From contig NZ_JXYH01000018.1 of NCBI RefSeq assembly GCF_001262635.1, positions 1 through 64,000 on the forward strand: 64,000 nucleotides of DNA, in the 5' to 3' direction. A model generated the notes under the pieces. The model was not told where the DNA came from. It saw only the letters and a program-made list of their open reading frames with translations, and searched no databases. This document shows, one piece after another, positions 32,945 through 42,185 of the stretch. Origin of the DNA: Aestuariivita boseongensis. GTDB taxonomy: Bacteria > Pseudomonadota > Alphaproteobacteria > Rhodobacterales > Rhodobacteraceae. The position numbers and the translations under genes are program-made. Positions within the stretch are counted from its first letter, which is position 1; each line of letters begins with the position of its first letter.

Positions 32945-33847
32945 CTAACGGACCTGCGCGGCCAGACGCTCCACCATGAACTCCATGAACAGCCGCGCCT
33001 TGGGATCCTGCCCCCGCCGGTGGGTATATAGCACCGCCATTTGCACCGGCTCGGGCGGGGTCTGCTGTGCCACAGGCACAAGGCGGCCCGCCTTCAGATG
33101 CTCGGCCACCTCGAAAATCGGCTTCAAGGCTATCCCCTGCCCCGCCAGCGCCCAATCGGTCAGGACCTCGCCATCGTCGGCCTCGAACCGGCCCGAGACT
33201 CGGAACCGTTTCCGCCCCTCGGGCGTAATCAACCGCCATTGAAACTCGGTCGCGCCGGGAAACCGCAGATTCAGACATTCATGCCCCTCCGAAATCAACT
33301 CGGCCCCCGAGGCCGGGTTGCCACGCGCCGCGACATAGTCAGGTGCCGCGCACAAAACCCGGTCCACGTCGGCGATCTTGCGGATGCGCAGCGTGCTGTC
33401 CTCGGGCGTGCCCAGAAAGAACGCCAGATCCAGCCCTTCGGTCGTCAGGTCCACCTTCCGGTCGGTCAGGCGCAGACGGACGCTGACCTCCGGGTAGGCC
33501 GCCAGAAATTCCGGCACCAGTGGCGCGATCAAGCGCCGCCCGACACCCAGAGGGGCCGCCACATAAAGCGAGCCGCGCGGGTTCTCCGTCAGGTTCACAA
33601 CCTGTGCTTCGGCCTGATCCACCGCCTCCAGGATCTCGCAGGCCCCGCCATAGAACGCCTTGCCCTGTTCGGTGGGCGTCAGGTTCCGCGTGGTGCGCTG
33701 GAACAGGCGCACCTTCAGGTGGTCTTCCAACTGCGCAATCCGCGATGACGTCACCGCCGGAGAGATGCGCAAATCCCGCCCCGCCGCGGACATGCTGCCC
33801 AATTCATAGACGCGGACAAAGGTGCGGATGTTGTCGAGATAGGACAT
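32945..33847 (-). CDS. LysR-family transcriptional regulator
   Basis: 300 residues from ATG 33847 (MSYLDNIRTFVRVYELGSMSAAGRDLRISPAVTSSRIAQLEDHL is the helix-turn-helix region). The substrate-binding domain begins near GSLYVAAPLGVGRRLIAPLVPEF. An in-frame extension to 34015 would run into puuD and lacks family similarity. Divergent from puuD across a 103-base gap with a symmetric LysR-type site, so it likely governs urate/purine use. Confidence 0.9.
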   Translation of the reverse strand: MSYLDNIRTFVRVYELGSMSAAGRDLRISPAVTSSRIAQLEDHLKVRLFQRTTRNLTPTEQGKAFYGGACEILEAVDQAEAQVVNLTENPRGSLYVAAPLGVGRRLIAPLVPEFLAAYPEVSVRLRLTDRKVDLTTEGLDLAFFLGTPEDSTLRIRKIADVDRVLCAAPDYVAARGNPASGAELISEGHECLNLRFPGATEFQWRLITPEGRKRFRVSGRFEADDGEVLTDWALAGQGIALKPIFEVAEHLKAGRLVPVAQQTPPEPVQMAVLYTHRRGQDPKARLFMEFMVERLAAQVR

Positions 33848-33872
33848 CTTTTGGAAATTTTTGAAGCTGCTT

Positions 33873-33891
33873 GGTATTTGACCCGAATACC
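33873..33891. promoter_or_regulatory. Candidate LysR operator between lysR and puuD
   Basis: GGTATT-N7-AATACC, a perfect 6-bp inverted repeat, with a further ATACC half-site at 33898-33902. Placed between divergent starts, the classical position for LysR-type activation and autorepression. Confidence 0.6.
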
Positions 33892-33950
33892 AGAAGAATA
33901 CCTTCACGCCTAGACTGGGCGACACGTCGAATCGAAGGAAGGCCACAGCG

Positions 33951-35177
33951 ATGTATGATCTGGCGGTGATGTGGGATTGGATCGGCTTTGCCGTGCGCTG
34001 GCTGCATGTGATCACCGCGATGGCGTGGATCGGGTCGTCTTTCTATTTCATCGCGCTGGATCTGGGCCTGAACCGCAACATCCAGGGCCCCGCGGATGGG
34101 GAGGAATGGCAGGTCCATGGCGGGGGCTTCTATCACATCCAGAAATATCTGGTGGCCCCTGAGGCGATGCCCGATCACCTGACATGGTTCAAATGGGAAA
34201 GCTATTCCACCTGGCTGTCGGGCGCGGCGCTCTTGATGATCGTCTATTGGGTGGGGGGTGAGCTCTATCTGCTCGATCCCTCACGCGCAGATATCACGCT
34301 GTGGCAGGGCATTCTGATCTCCGCCGCGACGATTGCGGTCGGTTGGGTGCTTTACGATCTGCTGTGCAAATCCAAGCTGGGCGATCACCCCACGGCGATG
34401 ATGCTGGTGCTGTTTGCCATCATCGTCGCGATGAGCTGGGGGCTTAATCAGGTCTTCACCGGCCGCGCGGCGCTTTTGCATCTGGGCGCGTTCACGGCCA
34501 CGATCATGACGGCGAATGTGTTTTTCATCATCATGCCGAACCAGCGGATCGTGGTGGCCGATCTCAAGGCGGGGCGCACGCCCGATCCGAAATACGGCAA
34601 GATCGCCAAGCTGCGCTCGACCCATAACAATTACCTCACCCTGCCGGTGATCTTCCTGATGCTGTCGAACCATTATCCGCTGGCCTTCGCCACCGAACAT
34701 GCGTGGATCATTGCAGCCCTTGTCTTCCTGATGGGGGTCACGATCCGGCATTTCTTCAACACGATGCATGCCCGCAAGGGCCGGCCCCATTGGACATGGG
34801 GGGTCACGGCGCTTCTCTTCATCGCGATCATGTGGCTGTCCACCGCGCCCATGGGCCAGAGCTATGAGGAGGCCGAGGCACGCGTCCTCACCCCGGCCGA
34901 GACGCGGCTTGTGCAGCTCGCCAGCTTTGACGCGGCCTATGACACCGTCCTGTCCAACTGCTCCATGTGCCACGCGCGCGAGCCGGTCTGGCAGGGCCTG
35001 CGCTGGCCGCCCAAAGGCGTGGTGCTGGAGACCGAGGCCGATGTCGCCCGCCATGCCAAACTGATCTATCTGCAGGCGGGCATCAGCCACGCCATGCCCC
35101 CGCCGAACGCGTTCGAGATGGATGGCGAAGCCCGTGCCGCCATCACCGCATGGTATCGCGAGGCATCAGGCTCCTGA
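33951..35177 (+). CDS. puuD: Urate hydroxylase PuuD, membrane protein with C-terminal cytochrome c domain
   Basis: 408 residues. The first 300 residues are a membrane domain with about eight helices (WIGFAVRWLHVITAMAWIGSSFYFIALD, HGGGFYHIQKYLVAPEAMPDHLTWFKWES, LRSTHNNYLTLPVIFLMLSNHYP). The C-terminal domain carries a heme c motif, C337-S-M-C-H, and a late methionine (HAMPPPNAF). This is the PuuD architecture, in which urate oxidation feeds electrons to the cytochrome. Divergent from a LysR gene. No other ureide genes are in the window. Confidence 0.92.
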   Translation: MYDLAVMWDWIGFAVRWLHVITAMAWIGSSFYFIALDLGLNRNIQGPADGEEWQVHGGGFYHIQKYLVAPEAMPDHLTWFKWESYSTWLSGAALLMIVYWVGGELYLLDPSRADITLWQGILISAATIAVGWVLYDLLCKSKLGDHPTAMMLVLFAIIVAMSWGLNQVFTGRAALLHLGAFTATIMTANVFFIIMPNQRIVVADLKAGRTPDPKYGKIAKLRSTHNNYLTLPVIFLMLSNHYPLAFATEHAWIIAALVFLMGVTIRHFFNTMHARKGRPHWTWGVTALLFIAIMWLSTAPMGQSYEEAEARVLTPAETRLVQLASFDAAYDTVLSNCSMCHAREPVWQGLRWPPKGVVLETEADVARHAKLIYLQAGISHAMPPPNAFEMDGEARAAITAWYREASGS

Positions 35178-35190
35178 CCCGCGCACGCCT

Positions 35191-36405
35191 TCAGATCACG
35201 GCGCGTTCCACGATCGCTTCGTTGCGGATCACCCGGTCATAGCTGAATTCGCTCAGATCCAGCGCGCGATATTCCCCATGCACCAGCATCTCGGCCAGTC
35301 CGCGCCCCATGGCGGGGGATTGCTGCAGCCCGTGGCCGGAAAACCCGTTGATGAAATGGAAATTGCCCAGCTCGGGATGCGGACCCAGAACCGCGTTCTG
35401 ATCCAGCGTGTTATAGGCATAGTGGCCTGCCCATTCGGTGATCACGCGGATCGCCTCGAAGGCCGGTATGCGGGTGGCCAGCGCGGGCCAGACGGTGCTT
35501 TCCCACAGGCCGTGATCCATGGCGAAATCGGTGGGCTCCACCGCCGGGTCCGGGTCGGGCTTGCAGCCCACCATATAGGTATCCGGCCCCTCTTGCCGGA
35601 CATGCACGCCTGAGGGGTCGATGGTCAGGGGCAGCGGGCGGCCCAGTTTCTCCCGCGCCTCGAAAACCCAGGTAAAGCGCTTGCGCGGCTCGACCGGCAG
35701 GGCAATGCCCGCCATCGCGGCGGTCAGCGCGGCACGGGGGCCGGTGGCGTTCACCAGCTGGCCGCAGGCGATTGATCTGCCATCCGCCAGCGTGACCCCC
35801 TGCACCCGGCCTGCGGCGGTGGCGATCTGCACCACCTCGCCCTGCAGGTACTCGGCCCCGCCCTCCCGCGCTTTGCGGCGGAACCAGTCGAACAGCCCTC
35901 CGCCGTCGAAATAGCCTTCGTTGACCGTGTTGATACTGCCCAGAACGATGTCGTCGGTCCGGTAGAACGGGTATTCCGCCGCGATCTCCTCCGCGCTCAT
36001 CAGGCGGGTGGGTGTGCCGGCGGCATGCTGTACCTTTTGCGCGGCCCGCAGGGCATCGGCAAAGCCGTCTGAATCGGCAAGATACATATAGCCATAATTC
36101 TGGATCGGCATGTCGGGGATACGCGGATCGCCCATGTGGTCGCGCAGGTTGGTGACAAACTCTGCCCCGAATTGCGAGATGCGCACATTCAGCTCGGTCG
36201 AAAACTGCTGGCGGATGCAGGAATTCGTGTGAGCGGTCGAACACATCGCGTAACTGGGGTCGCGTTCGATCACCAGGATGCGCCCGTCGAAATCGGGATC
36301 GCGGGTCAGAAACCACGCGGTGGCCGAGCCCATGATCGCGCCGCCGATGATGACCACGTCATAGCTGTCGTATTGCGCTTTTGTTGTGAATGCGGCGGTT
36401 GCCAT
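35191..36405 (-). CDS. FAD-dependent oxidoreductase, DAO family
   Basis: 404 residues. The N-terminal dinucleotide-binding motif YDVVIIGGAIMGSATAWFL (near residue 16) and C-terminal FHFINGFSGHGLQQSPAMGRGLAEML mark a glycine-oxidase/sarcosine-oxidase-like enzyme that oxidises an amine or amino acid. The ATG at 36405 is preceded by GGGGAC; ATG 36417 is an alternative. Convergent with puuD (13-base gap). It follows a TRAP transporter on the same strand, separated by two hairpins. Substrate not assignable. Confidence 0.85.
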   Translation of the reverse strand: MATAAFTTKAQYDSYDVVIIGGAIMGSATAWFLTRDPDFDGRILVIERDPSYAMCSTAHTNSCIRQQFSTELNVRISQFGAEFVTNLRDHMGDPRIPDMPIQNYGYMYLADSDGFADALRAAQKVQHAAGTPTRLMSAEEIAAEYPFYRTDDIVLGSINTVNEGYFDGGGLFDWFRRKAREGGAEYLQGEVVQIATAAGRVQGVTLADGRSIACGQLVNATGPRAALTAAMAGIALPVEPRKRFTWVFEAREKLGRPLPLTIDPSGVHVRQEGPDTYMVGCKPDPDPAVEPTDFAMDHGLWESTVWPALATRIPAFEAIRVITEWAGHYAYNTLDQNAVLGPHPELGNFHFINGFSGHGLQQSPAMGRGLAEMLVHGEYRALDLSEFSYDRVIRNEAIVERAVI

Positions 36406-36489
36406 GGCCGTCCCCATGCCTGTTTCGGGCAGTGATGGGCCAAGGCGCGGGCTTTGTGAAGGGGGATTGTGGCGGGTTGAAACAAAGAC

Positions 36490-36550
36490 GCCCCGGGCTT
36501 GACCCGGGGCCTCTGTGTTTTTGGCGAGGTCCCGGCTCGCGGGCCGGGAC
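36490..36550. repeat. Dispersed GC-rich repeat copy plus adjacent hairpin
   Basis: 36490-36512 is a 23-bp unit with arms CCCCGGG/CCCGGGG around CTTGA. It matches the units at 51227-51249 at 20 of 23 positions. A second hairpin, GTCCCGGC/GCCGGGAC, lies at 36529-36550. Both sit between the dctM 3' end and the oxidoreductase start and may end the TRAP transcript. Confidence 0.75.
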
Positions 36551-36565
36551 GCGTTGCGCTATGCG

Positions 36566-37969
36566 CTATCCGGTGGCCAGCATCGGCAGCCACAGGACGA
36601 TCATCGGGAAGGCCACCAGAAGGCCAATGGTGATCGCGTCGGCCACGAAGAACGGTGTCACGCCTTTGAAGACGTCCTGCACGCTCAGATCATCGCGCAC
36701 GCCCGCCACCACGAAACAGTTCAGCCCGATGGGTGGCGTGATCAGACAGAACTCGGCCATCTTCACCACCAATATCCCGAACCAGACCGCGCACATCGTG
36801 CCCGACATGCCGAAGGTGCTGTCGGCGGCGGACACGAACTCCCCCCCGTTCAGCGCCATGACCGCCGGATAGACCACCGGCAGGGTCAGAAGCAGCATGC
36901 CGATTGCATCCATGAACATCCCCAGAAGCGCATAGGCCAGAAGGATGCAGACAAGGATCAGCATGGGCGACATCTCAAGCGAGGTGATCCAGGCCGAAAA
37001 CGCCGCGGGAAGTTCGGCAAAGCCCAGAAAGCGGACATAGATCAGCACGCCCCAGATGATCGTGAAGATCATGATGGTCAGCTTGGCGGTTTCCAGCAGG
37101 GCCGATTTCAGCTCGGACCACCGCATGCCGCGATAAAGCGCCATCAGGAAGACGATGAACGCCCCCACCGCGCCACCTTCGGTCGGTGTGCCCCAGGCAT
37201 CGCCAAAGGGGTTGTAGACGAAGAAGATGATGATCACGACCACCGCCACGATGGGCATGGCGGGCACCAGCGATTTGAACCGGTCGCCCCAGGAAAACCC
37301 GCCCACGGGCGGACCCACGGATTTGAACACCACCGCGATGGAGATGATCAGGATGCCATAGACGATGGCCGAGAACGCGCCGGGGATGAAGCCTGCCAGA
37401 AGCAGCATGCCCACATCCTGTTCGACGATGATCGCATAGATCACCAGGATCGCCGAAGGCGGGATGAGGGAGGCCAACGTGCCGCCCGCCGCCACGACCC
37501 CTGCCGCGAATTGCTTGTTATAGCCGATCTTCAACATCTCGGGGATGGCGATGCGGGAAAAGACCGCCGCCGTGGCGACGCTCGCCCCCGACACCGCTGC
37601 AAAGCCTGCCGTGGCGAACACGGTCGACACCGCCAGACCGCCCGGCACCCAGGCGATCCATTTCTTGGCCGCATCAAAGAGCGCTTTGGTCAGGTTGGCG
37701 TAATAGGCCATGTAGCCGATCAGGATGAAGGTCGGGATCAGGCTGAGCGCCTGGGCGCTGACTTTGGAGTGCGGTACCTGGCCTGCGACCTTGACGCTGA
37801 TCTCGATGGCTTTCCACAGCCGGTCGGGATCGTAATCGAACTGGTTCCAGCGCAACCAGACCAACCCCACGAACCCCGCAAGGCCAGCGGCAAAGGCCAC
37901 GCGCATGCCCAGCACGACCATGACAAGCATCCCCGAGGACACCCAGATGCCAATTTCAATCGGTTCCAT
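36566..37969 (-). CDS. TRAP transporter large permease (DctM family), third system
   Basis: 467 residues, longer than the two other DctM proteins because of an early insert (RWNQFDYDPDRLWKAIEISVKVAGQ) and a loop region near residue 390. The hallmark segments are FAAVSGASVATAAVFSRIAIPEM, AAGGTLASLIPPSAILVIYAIIVEQ and AEFCLITPPIGLNCFVVAGV. This size class matches the TRAP subgroup with longer DctQ partners, as here. Start overlaps the dctQ stop by one base (TGATG). Confidence 0.93.
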   Translation of the reverse strand: MEPIEIGIWVSSGMLVMVVLGMRVAFAAGLAGFVGLVWLRWNQFDYDPDRLWKAIEISVKVAGQVPHSKVSAQALSLIPTFILIGYMAYYANLTKALFDAAKKWIAWVPGGLAVSTVFATAGFAAVSGASVATAAVFSRIAIPEMLKIGYNKQFAAGVVAAGGTLASLIPPSAILVIYAIIVEQDVGMLLLAGFIPGAFSAIVYGILIISIAVVFKSVGPPVGGFSWGDRFKSLVPAMPIVAVVVIIIFFVYNPFGDAWGTPTEGGAVGAFIVFLMALYRGMRWSELKSALLETAKLTIMIFTIIWGVLIYVRFLGFAELPAAFSAWITSLEMSPMLILVCILLAYALLGMFMDAIGMLLLTLPVVYPAVMALNGGEFVSAADSTFGMSGTMCAVWFGILVVKMAEFCLITPPIGLNCFVVAGVRDDLSVQDVFKGVTPFFVADAITIGLLVAFPMIVLWLPMLATG

Positions 37970-38598
37970 CAGTCATGCCCCGCCAGTTGCTGCGCTTCCA
38001 GACGGGCCTGTTCCTCGACACTCAGGTTCAGTGGCACCGCGACCGGCGCCTCAAGGTTCAGGACAAAGGCGCGGCCATATCCGATGGCCTGAATGACCAG
38101 CCGCAGGCACAGCACGCCAAAGGCCACCGGCACCACCAGTTTCGAGGGCCATGTGGGCAGGCCGATGTCGATGGAGCTGTCGCGCGAACACAAAGGCCGC
38201 GCGCAATCGAAAGAACGGTCGAAATGCGCCCAGGCCCCCCAGACCAGCGCCACCATCAGAACAAGGATGAGAAGGACCGAGATCAGCTCGAACAGCCACA
38301 GAACGCGGCCCTTGAGGTTGCCCACAAGGATGTCCATGCGAATATGAGTGCCGTCGCGCTGCACCCAGGAAATGCCCATGATCGCGATCAGCGGCATCGC
38401 GGCTTCGATGTAATCGACATATCCCATCAGCGGCGCGCCGAAGAATTTGCGCCCGCCCACGGACCAGGCGGCCAGGAACATCAGTGAAAAGATTGCCAGA
38501 CCCGAGATCAGCGCCATGAAACGCTCGATCGGTTCAAGGCCGCGGTCGAGCTTGCTCAACAGGCTGCTGTCTTCCAGCACGGATGCCGAAGATGCCAT
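37969..38598 (-). CDS. TRAP transporter small permease (DctQ family), third system
   Basis: 209 residues with four helices (about 31-47, 64-79, 98-122 and 148-170). It is longer than average, with an extracytoplasmic loop containing two cysteines (FDCARPLCSRDSSIDIG) that might form a disulfide. Pattern ISWVQRDGTHIRMDILVGNLKGR is typical DctQ. Lies between the binding-protein gene and dctM on the minus strand. Confidence 0.9.
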   Translation of the reverse strand: MASSASVLEDSSLLSKLDRGLEPIERFMALISGLAIFSLMFLAAWSVGGRKFFGAPLMGYVDYIEAAMPLIAIMGISWVQRDGTHIRMDILVGNLKGRVLWLFELISVLLILVLMVALVWGAWAHFDRSFDCARPLCSRDSSIDIGLPTWPSKLVVPVAFGVLCLRLVIQAIGYGRAFVLNLEAPVAVPLNLSVEEQARLEAQQLAGHD

Positions 38599-38628
38599 CG
38601 CCCCCCTCCTTCGGTTTTTTTATGCAGA

Positions 38629-38657
38629 CGGGGGCCGGATGCGTGATCCGGCCCCCG
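38629..38657 (-). other. Stem-loop between dctP and dctQ, third system
   Basis: CGGGGGCCGGAT (38629-38640) and ATCCGGCCCCCG (38646-38657): a perfect 12-bp stem, five-base loop, strongest of the four such elements. On the coding (minus) strand it is followed by an A-rich stretch rather than T, so simple termination is unlikely. Confidence 0.75.
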
Positions 38658-38679
38658 CCCTGTTCGGGAAAGATCCCGA

Positions 38680-39699
38680 TCAGTTGGTCATCTTGGCTTT
38701 GTCGAGGGTCGTCATCACCAGGTCATAAAGCTCCTGACCAGGCAGGCCCTGAGCGGTGATGCTTTCGATCCATGCGTCACGTGCAGGCGCTGCTGCCTTG
38801 GCGCGGAAGGCGTCCAGTTCAGCGTCCGAGATTACGACTTTCTGGACGTTCTTTTCTTCCAGAACGCTGTCCCAGCGCTGCAGCAACTCGCCGTAGTTTT
38901 CCAGGTAATAGGCAATCGCCTCATCAACCGAGCTGTCCAGCGCCTCGCGATGTTCGTCCGAGAGCGACTCATAGGCGTCAATATTCACCACGACCGGGCA
39001 GTTCACCGTGCCGGGGTTCAGGTTCGACGTCCACCAGGTGGCCTGGTTGATCGTGCCAAAGGACAGGTGCGCGTGCTGGGCGAAGGCCACGGTGTCAACG
39101 ACACCGGATTCCATCGCCTGATAGGCCTCGGACGCGGTCACCGATGTCGGCACACCGCCCACGGCCTCGAACGCCTTGCCCAGACCGCCGGTGGCGCGGA
39201 CACGCATGCCTTCGAATTCGCTCAGCTCGTCGCGCGGCTCGCCGGTGCCGACGAGGTTGTATTGCGGCATGGGCGAGGTCATCAGCAGTTTGGCGTTCCA
39301 CTGGGCCATTTCGTCCTGCACCGCGGGGTGGTCATAGACGGCGTGGCTGACGGCCACTTCCTGCTCCAGGTTCTCGACGCCCAGGAAGGGCAGTTCCAGA
39401 ACGGTGATCAGGCGGTTCTTGTCGGGGTGGTAGCCCGCGCAGAACTGCGCCATCTCGAACGCGCCGATGGAAATACCATCCAGGTTCTCGCGGTTTTTCG
39501 ACAGGGTTTCACCATAGGCAAGGTTGATGGTGAATTCGCCGCCCGTCTTTTCGCTAACCAGTTCGGCCAGTTTTTCGACATGCTCGGTAAAGGCGCGGCG
39601 TTTGCCCCAGAGGGACACGTTCCATTCGGTTGCTGCCGCCTCGGCAACGAAGGCAACAGAGATGGCGGCCGCCGCAGCGCCGGTCAGGTATTTGTTCAT
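38680..39699 (-). CDS. TRAP transporter substrate-binding protein (DctP family), third system
   Basis: 339 residues from ATG 39699, preceded by GGGAGTGA. Signal peptide MNKYLTGAAAAAISVAFVAEAAA. Core region LSEFEGMRVRATGGLGKAFEAVGGVPTSVTASEAYQAMESGVVDTVAF matches DctP-like (C4-dicarboxylate-type) binders. A longer reading to 40038 lacks a signal and is rejected. Heads a dctPQM operon; ligand unknown. Confidence 0.93.
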   Translation of the reverse strand: MNKYLTGAAAAAISVAFVAEAAATEWNVSLWGKRRAFTEHVEKLAELVSEKTGGEFTINLAYGETLSKNRENLDGISIGAFEMAQFCAGYHPDKNRLITVLELPFLGVENLEQEVAVSHAVYDHPAVQDEMAQWNAKLLMTSPMPQYNLVGTGEPRDELSEFEGMRVRATGGLGKAFEAVGGVPTSVTASEAYQAMESGVVDTVAFAQHAHLSFGTINQATWWTSNLNPGTVNCPVVVNIDAYESLSDEHREALDSSVDEAIAYYLENYGELLQRWDSVLEEKNVQKVVISDAELDAFRAKAAAPARDAWIESITAQGLPGQELYDLVMTTLDKAKMTN

Positions 39700-40112
39700 A
39701 TATCTCACTCCCAGTTTCTGCAGCCCCTCTCGGGGGGATGCTTGGCGGGGAAAATAGCGTGCAAGGCAATTGGTGCCAAGGCCCGAGCAGCCATAAGACG
39801 GCCCATCAGGCCAAGAAGTCGACTCATGGGCGGTGAAATGCGCGCCTCGCCTACCCAAAACCCCGTAGATCCGATGGCCGAAACAATATGTCACACCTGC
39901 CTCGGCGCTTGAAAACGCGCGGGCTTGACCATGGGTCAGGCGCTTTGCGGCCGCCGCGACAGAGGGGCGTTGACTCGGGATCGCGTTGCAGTGCAATGAT
40001 TTTTCGCCACCCCGGCCGAGGGAATTTACAACATTCACTGCGGGTGGGGAAAAACATTTACAAGCAAATGCAGCAAAATCGGGCGGTTATTTTCTTATTT
40101 TCAAGCACTGGT

Positions 40113-40126
40113 ATGATTTCGATCAA
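40113..40126 (+). promoter_or_regulatory. FNR-like box upstream of acs
   Basis: ATGAT-TTCG-ATCAA differs from the FNR consensus (TTGAT-N4-ATCAA) at one base, 74 bases upstream of the acs ATG. The whole 500-base gap 39700-40200 contains no convincing gene. It also holds an 11-bp palindrome, TTGCA-G-TGCAA, at 39986-39996 and an AT-rich stretch near 40040-40130 fitting a promoter. Confidence 0.45.
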
Positions 40127-40200
40127 ATTCAGGCTGAACCGGAATCTGTACTCAGCGCCCGGAAAGAACTGCCTCGATCACTGTCATGGGAGGACCCTCG

Positions 40201-42174
40201 ATGACCAACACCGCGCAATCCGAAACCGCTCAGAGCAAGACCTATCCGCCCTCGGACGAGATGGTCGCACGGGCCCATATCGATGCGGCGAAATATGAGG
40301 AGATGTACGCCGCCTCGATCAATGATCCCGAAGCGTTCTGGGGCGAACACGGCAAGCGGGTTGATTGGATCAAACCTTTTACCAAGGTGAAGGACGTCAA
40401 TTTCAACCTTGGCAATGTCTCGATCAAATGGTTCGAGGACGGCACGCTGAATGTCAGCGCCAACTGCATCGACCGCCACCTGGACACCCGCGGCGATCAG
40501 ACCGCGATCATCTTTGAACCCGATGATCCGGAAGAGCCCGCACAACACATCACCTACAAGCAACTGCACACCAGCGTCTGCAAAATGGCCAATGTGCTGG
40601 AAAGCCTGGGCGTGCGCAAAGGCGACCGGGTTGTGATCTATCTGCCGATGATCCCCGAGGCGGCCTATGCGATGCTGGCCTGTGCCCGCATCGGCGCGAT
40701 CCATTCGATCGTGTTTGCCGGCTTCTCGCCCGACGCGCTGGCCGCACGGATCAATGGCTGCGAAGCGAAGGTCGTGATCACCGCCGATGAGGCCCCGCGC
40801 GGGGGCCGCAAGACGCCGCTGAAATCCAACGCGGATGCCGCACTGCTGCACTGCAAGGACAGTGTGAAATGCCTGGTGGTCAAGCGCACCGGCGGTCAGA
40901 CCACATGGGTCGATGGCCGCGACTTCGATTACAACGAGATGGTGCTGGAGGCCGATGACTACTGCGCCCCGGCCGAGATGAATGCCGAAGATCCGCTGTT
41001 CATTCTGTATACCTCGGGCTCGACCGGCCAGCCGAAGGGCGTTGTGCACACCACCGGCGGGTATCTGGTTTATGCCGCGATGACGCATGAGCTGGTCTTT
41101 GATTACCATGACGGCGACATCTACTGGTGTACCGCTGACGTGGGCTGGGTCACCGGCCACAGCTATATCGTCTATGGGCCGCTTGCGAATGGCGCAACCA
41201 CGCTGATGTTCGAAGGCGTGCCGACCTACCCGGACGCCTCGCGCTTCTGGCAGGTCTGCGAAAAGCATAAGGTCAACCAGTTCTATACCGCCCCCACAGC
41301 CATTCGTGCGCTGATGGGTCAAGGCACTGAATATGTCGAGAAATGTGATCTGTCGTCGCTGCGCCTTCTGGGCACGGTAGGTGAGCCGATCAACCCCGAA
41401 GCCTGGAACTGGTACAATGACGTGGTGGGCAAAGGTAACTGCCCCATCGTGGATACGTGGTGGCAGACCGAGACCGGTGGTCACCTGCTGACCCCCCTGC
41501 CCGGCGCGCATGCGCTGAAGCCCGGATCGGCAATGAAGCCGTTCTTTGGCGTCCAGCCCGTGGTTCTGGACCCACAATCGGGTGAGGAAATTCACTCCTA
41601 TCCCACCGAGGGCGTGCTCTGTCTGAAAGACAGCTGGCCCGGTCAGATGCGCACCGTCTGGGGCGATCACGAGCGGTTCGAGAAGACCTATTTCAGCGAT
41701 TACAAGGGTTACTACTTCTCGGGCGACGGCTGTAAGCGCGACGAAGATGGCGATTACTGGATCACCGGCCGTGTGGATGACGTGATCAACGTCTCGGGTC
41801 ACCGGATGGGCACCGCCGAGGTGGAAAGCGCGCTGGTGGCGCATGCCGCCGTGGCCGAGGCCGCCGTGGTGGGTTACCCGCACGAGATCAAGGGCCAGGG
41901 CATCTATTGCTATGTCACCCTGATGAACGGGGTGGAGGCTACGGATGACCTTTACAAGGAACTCCGCACCTGGGTCCGGACAGAGATTGGCCCGATTGCC
42001 TCGCCCGACGTGATCCAATGGGCGCCCGGCCTGCCGAAAACCCGTTCGGGCAAGATCATGCGCCGTATCCTGCGCAAGATCGCCGAAAACGACTTCGGTT
42101 CGCTTGGCGATACCTCGACCCTGGCCGATCCGTCGGTTGTCGATGATCTCATCGAAAACCGCGCGAACAAGTGA
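40201..42174 (+). CDS. acs: Acetyl-CoA synthetase
   Basis: 657 residues, the usual Acs length. N-terminal [21 protein letters not shown], nucleotide loop [65 protein letters not shown] and the catalytic lysine K618 in TRSGKIMRR (the conserved acetylation site). The ATG at 40201 follows GGGAGGA by seven bases. Converts acetate, ATP and CoA to acetyl-CoA and AMP; the next gene is an adenylate kinase, which would recycle the AMP. Head of the acetate module. Confidence 0.95.
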   Translation: MTNTAQSETAQSKTYPPSDEMVARAHIDAAKYEEMYAASINDPEAFWGEHGKRVDWIKPFTKVKDVNFNLGNVSIKWFEDGTLNVSANCIDRHLDTRGDQTAIIFEPDDPEEPAQHITYKQLHTSVCKMANVLESLGVRKGDRVVIYLPMIPEAAYAMLACARIGAIHSIVFAGFSPDALAARINGCEAKVVITADEAPRGGRKTPLKSNADAALLHCKDSVKCLVVKRTGGQTTWVDGRDFDYNEMVLEADDYCAPAEMNAEDPLFILYTSGSTGQPKGVVHTTGGYLVYAAMTHELVFDYHDGDIYWCTADVGWVTGHSYIVYGPLANGATTLMFEGVPTYPDASRFWQVCEKHKVNQFYTAPTAIRALMGQGTEYVEKCDLSSLRLLGTVGEPINPEAWNWYNDVVGKGNCPIVDTWWQTETGGHLLTPLPGAHALKPGSAMKPFFGVQPVVLDPQSGEEIHSYPTEGVLCLKDSWPGQMRTVWGDHERFEKTYFSDYKGYYFSGDGCKRDEDGDYWITGRVDDVINVSGHRMGTAEVESALVAHAAVAEAAVVGYPHEIKGQGIYCYVTLMNGVEATDDLYKELRTWVRTEIGPIASPDVIQWAPGLPKTRSGKIMRRILRKIAENDFGSLGDTSTLADPSVVDDLIENRANK

Positions 42175-42185
42175 GGGGCCAAGAC

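Noticed and set aside
36515-38092. 525-codon plus-strand frame opposite dctM
   Set aside because: His/Asp/Arg-rich antisense shadow of a membrane protein gene.
39888-40057. Short open frames in the gap upstream of acs
   Set aside because: No ribosome sites, no similarity, and they overlap the promoter-like AT-rich region.
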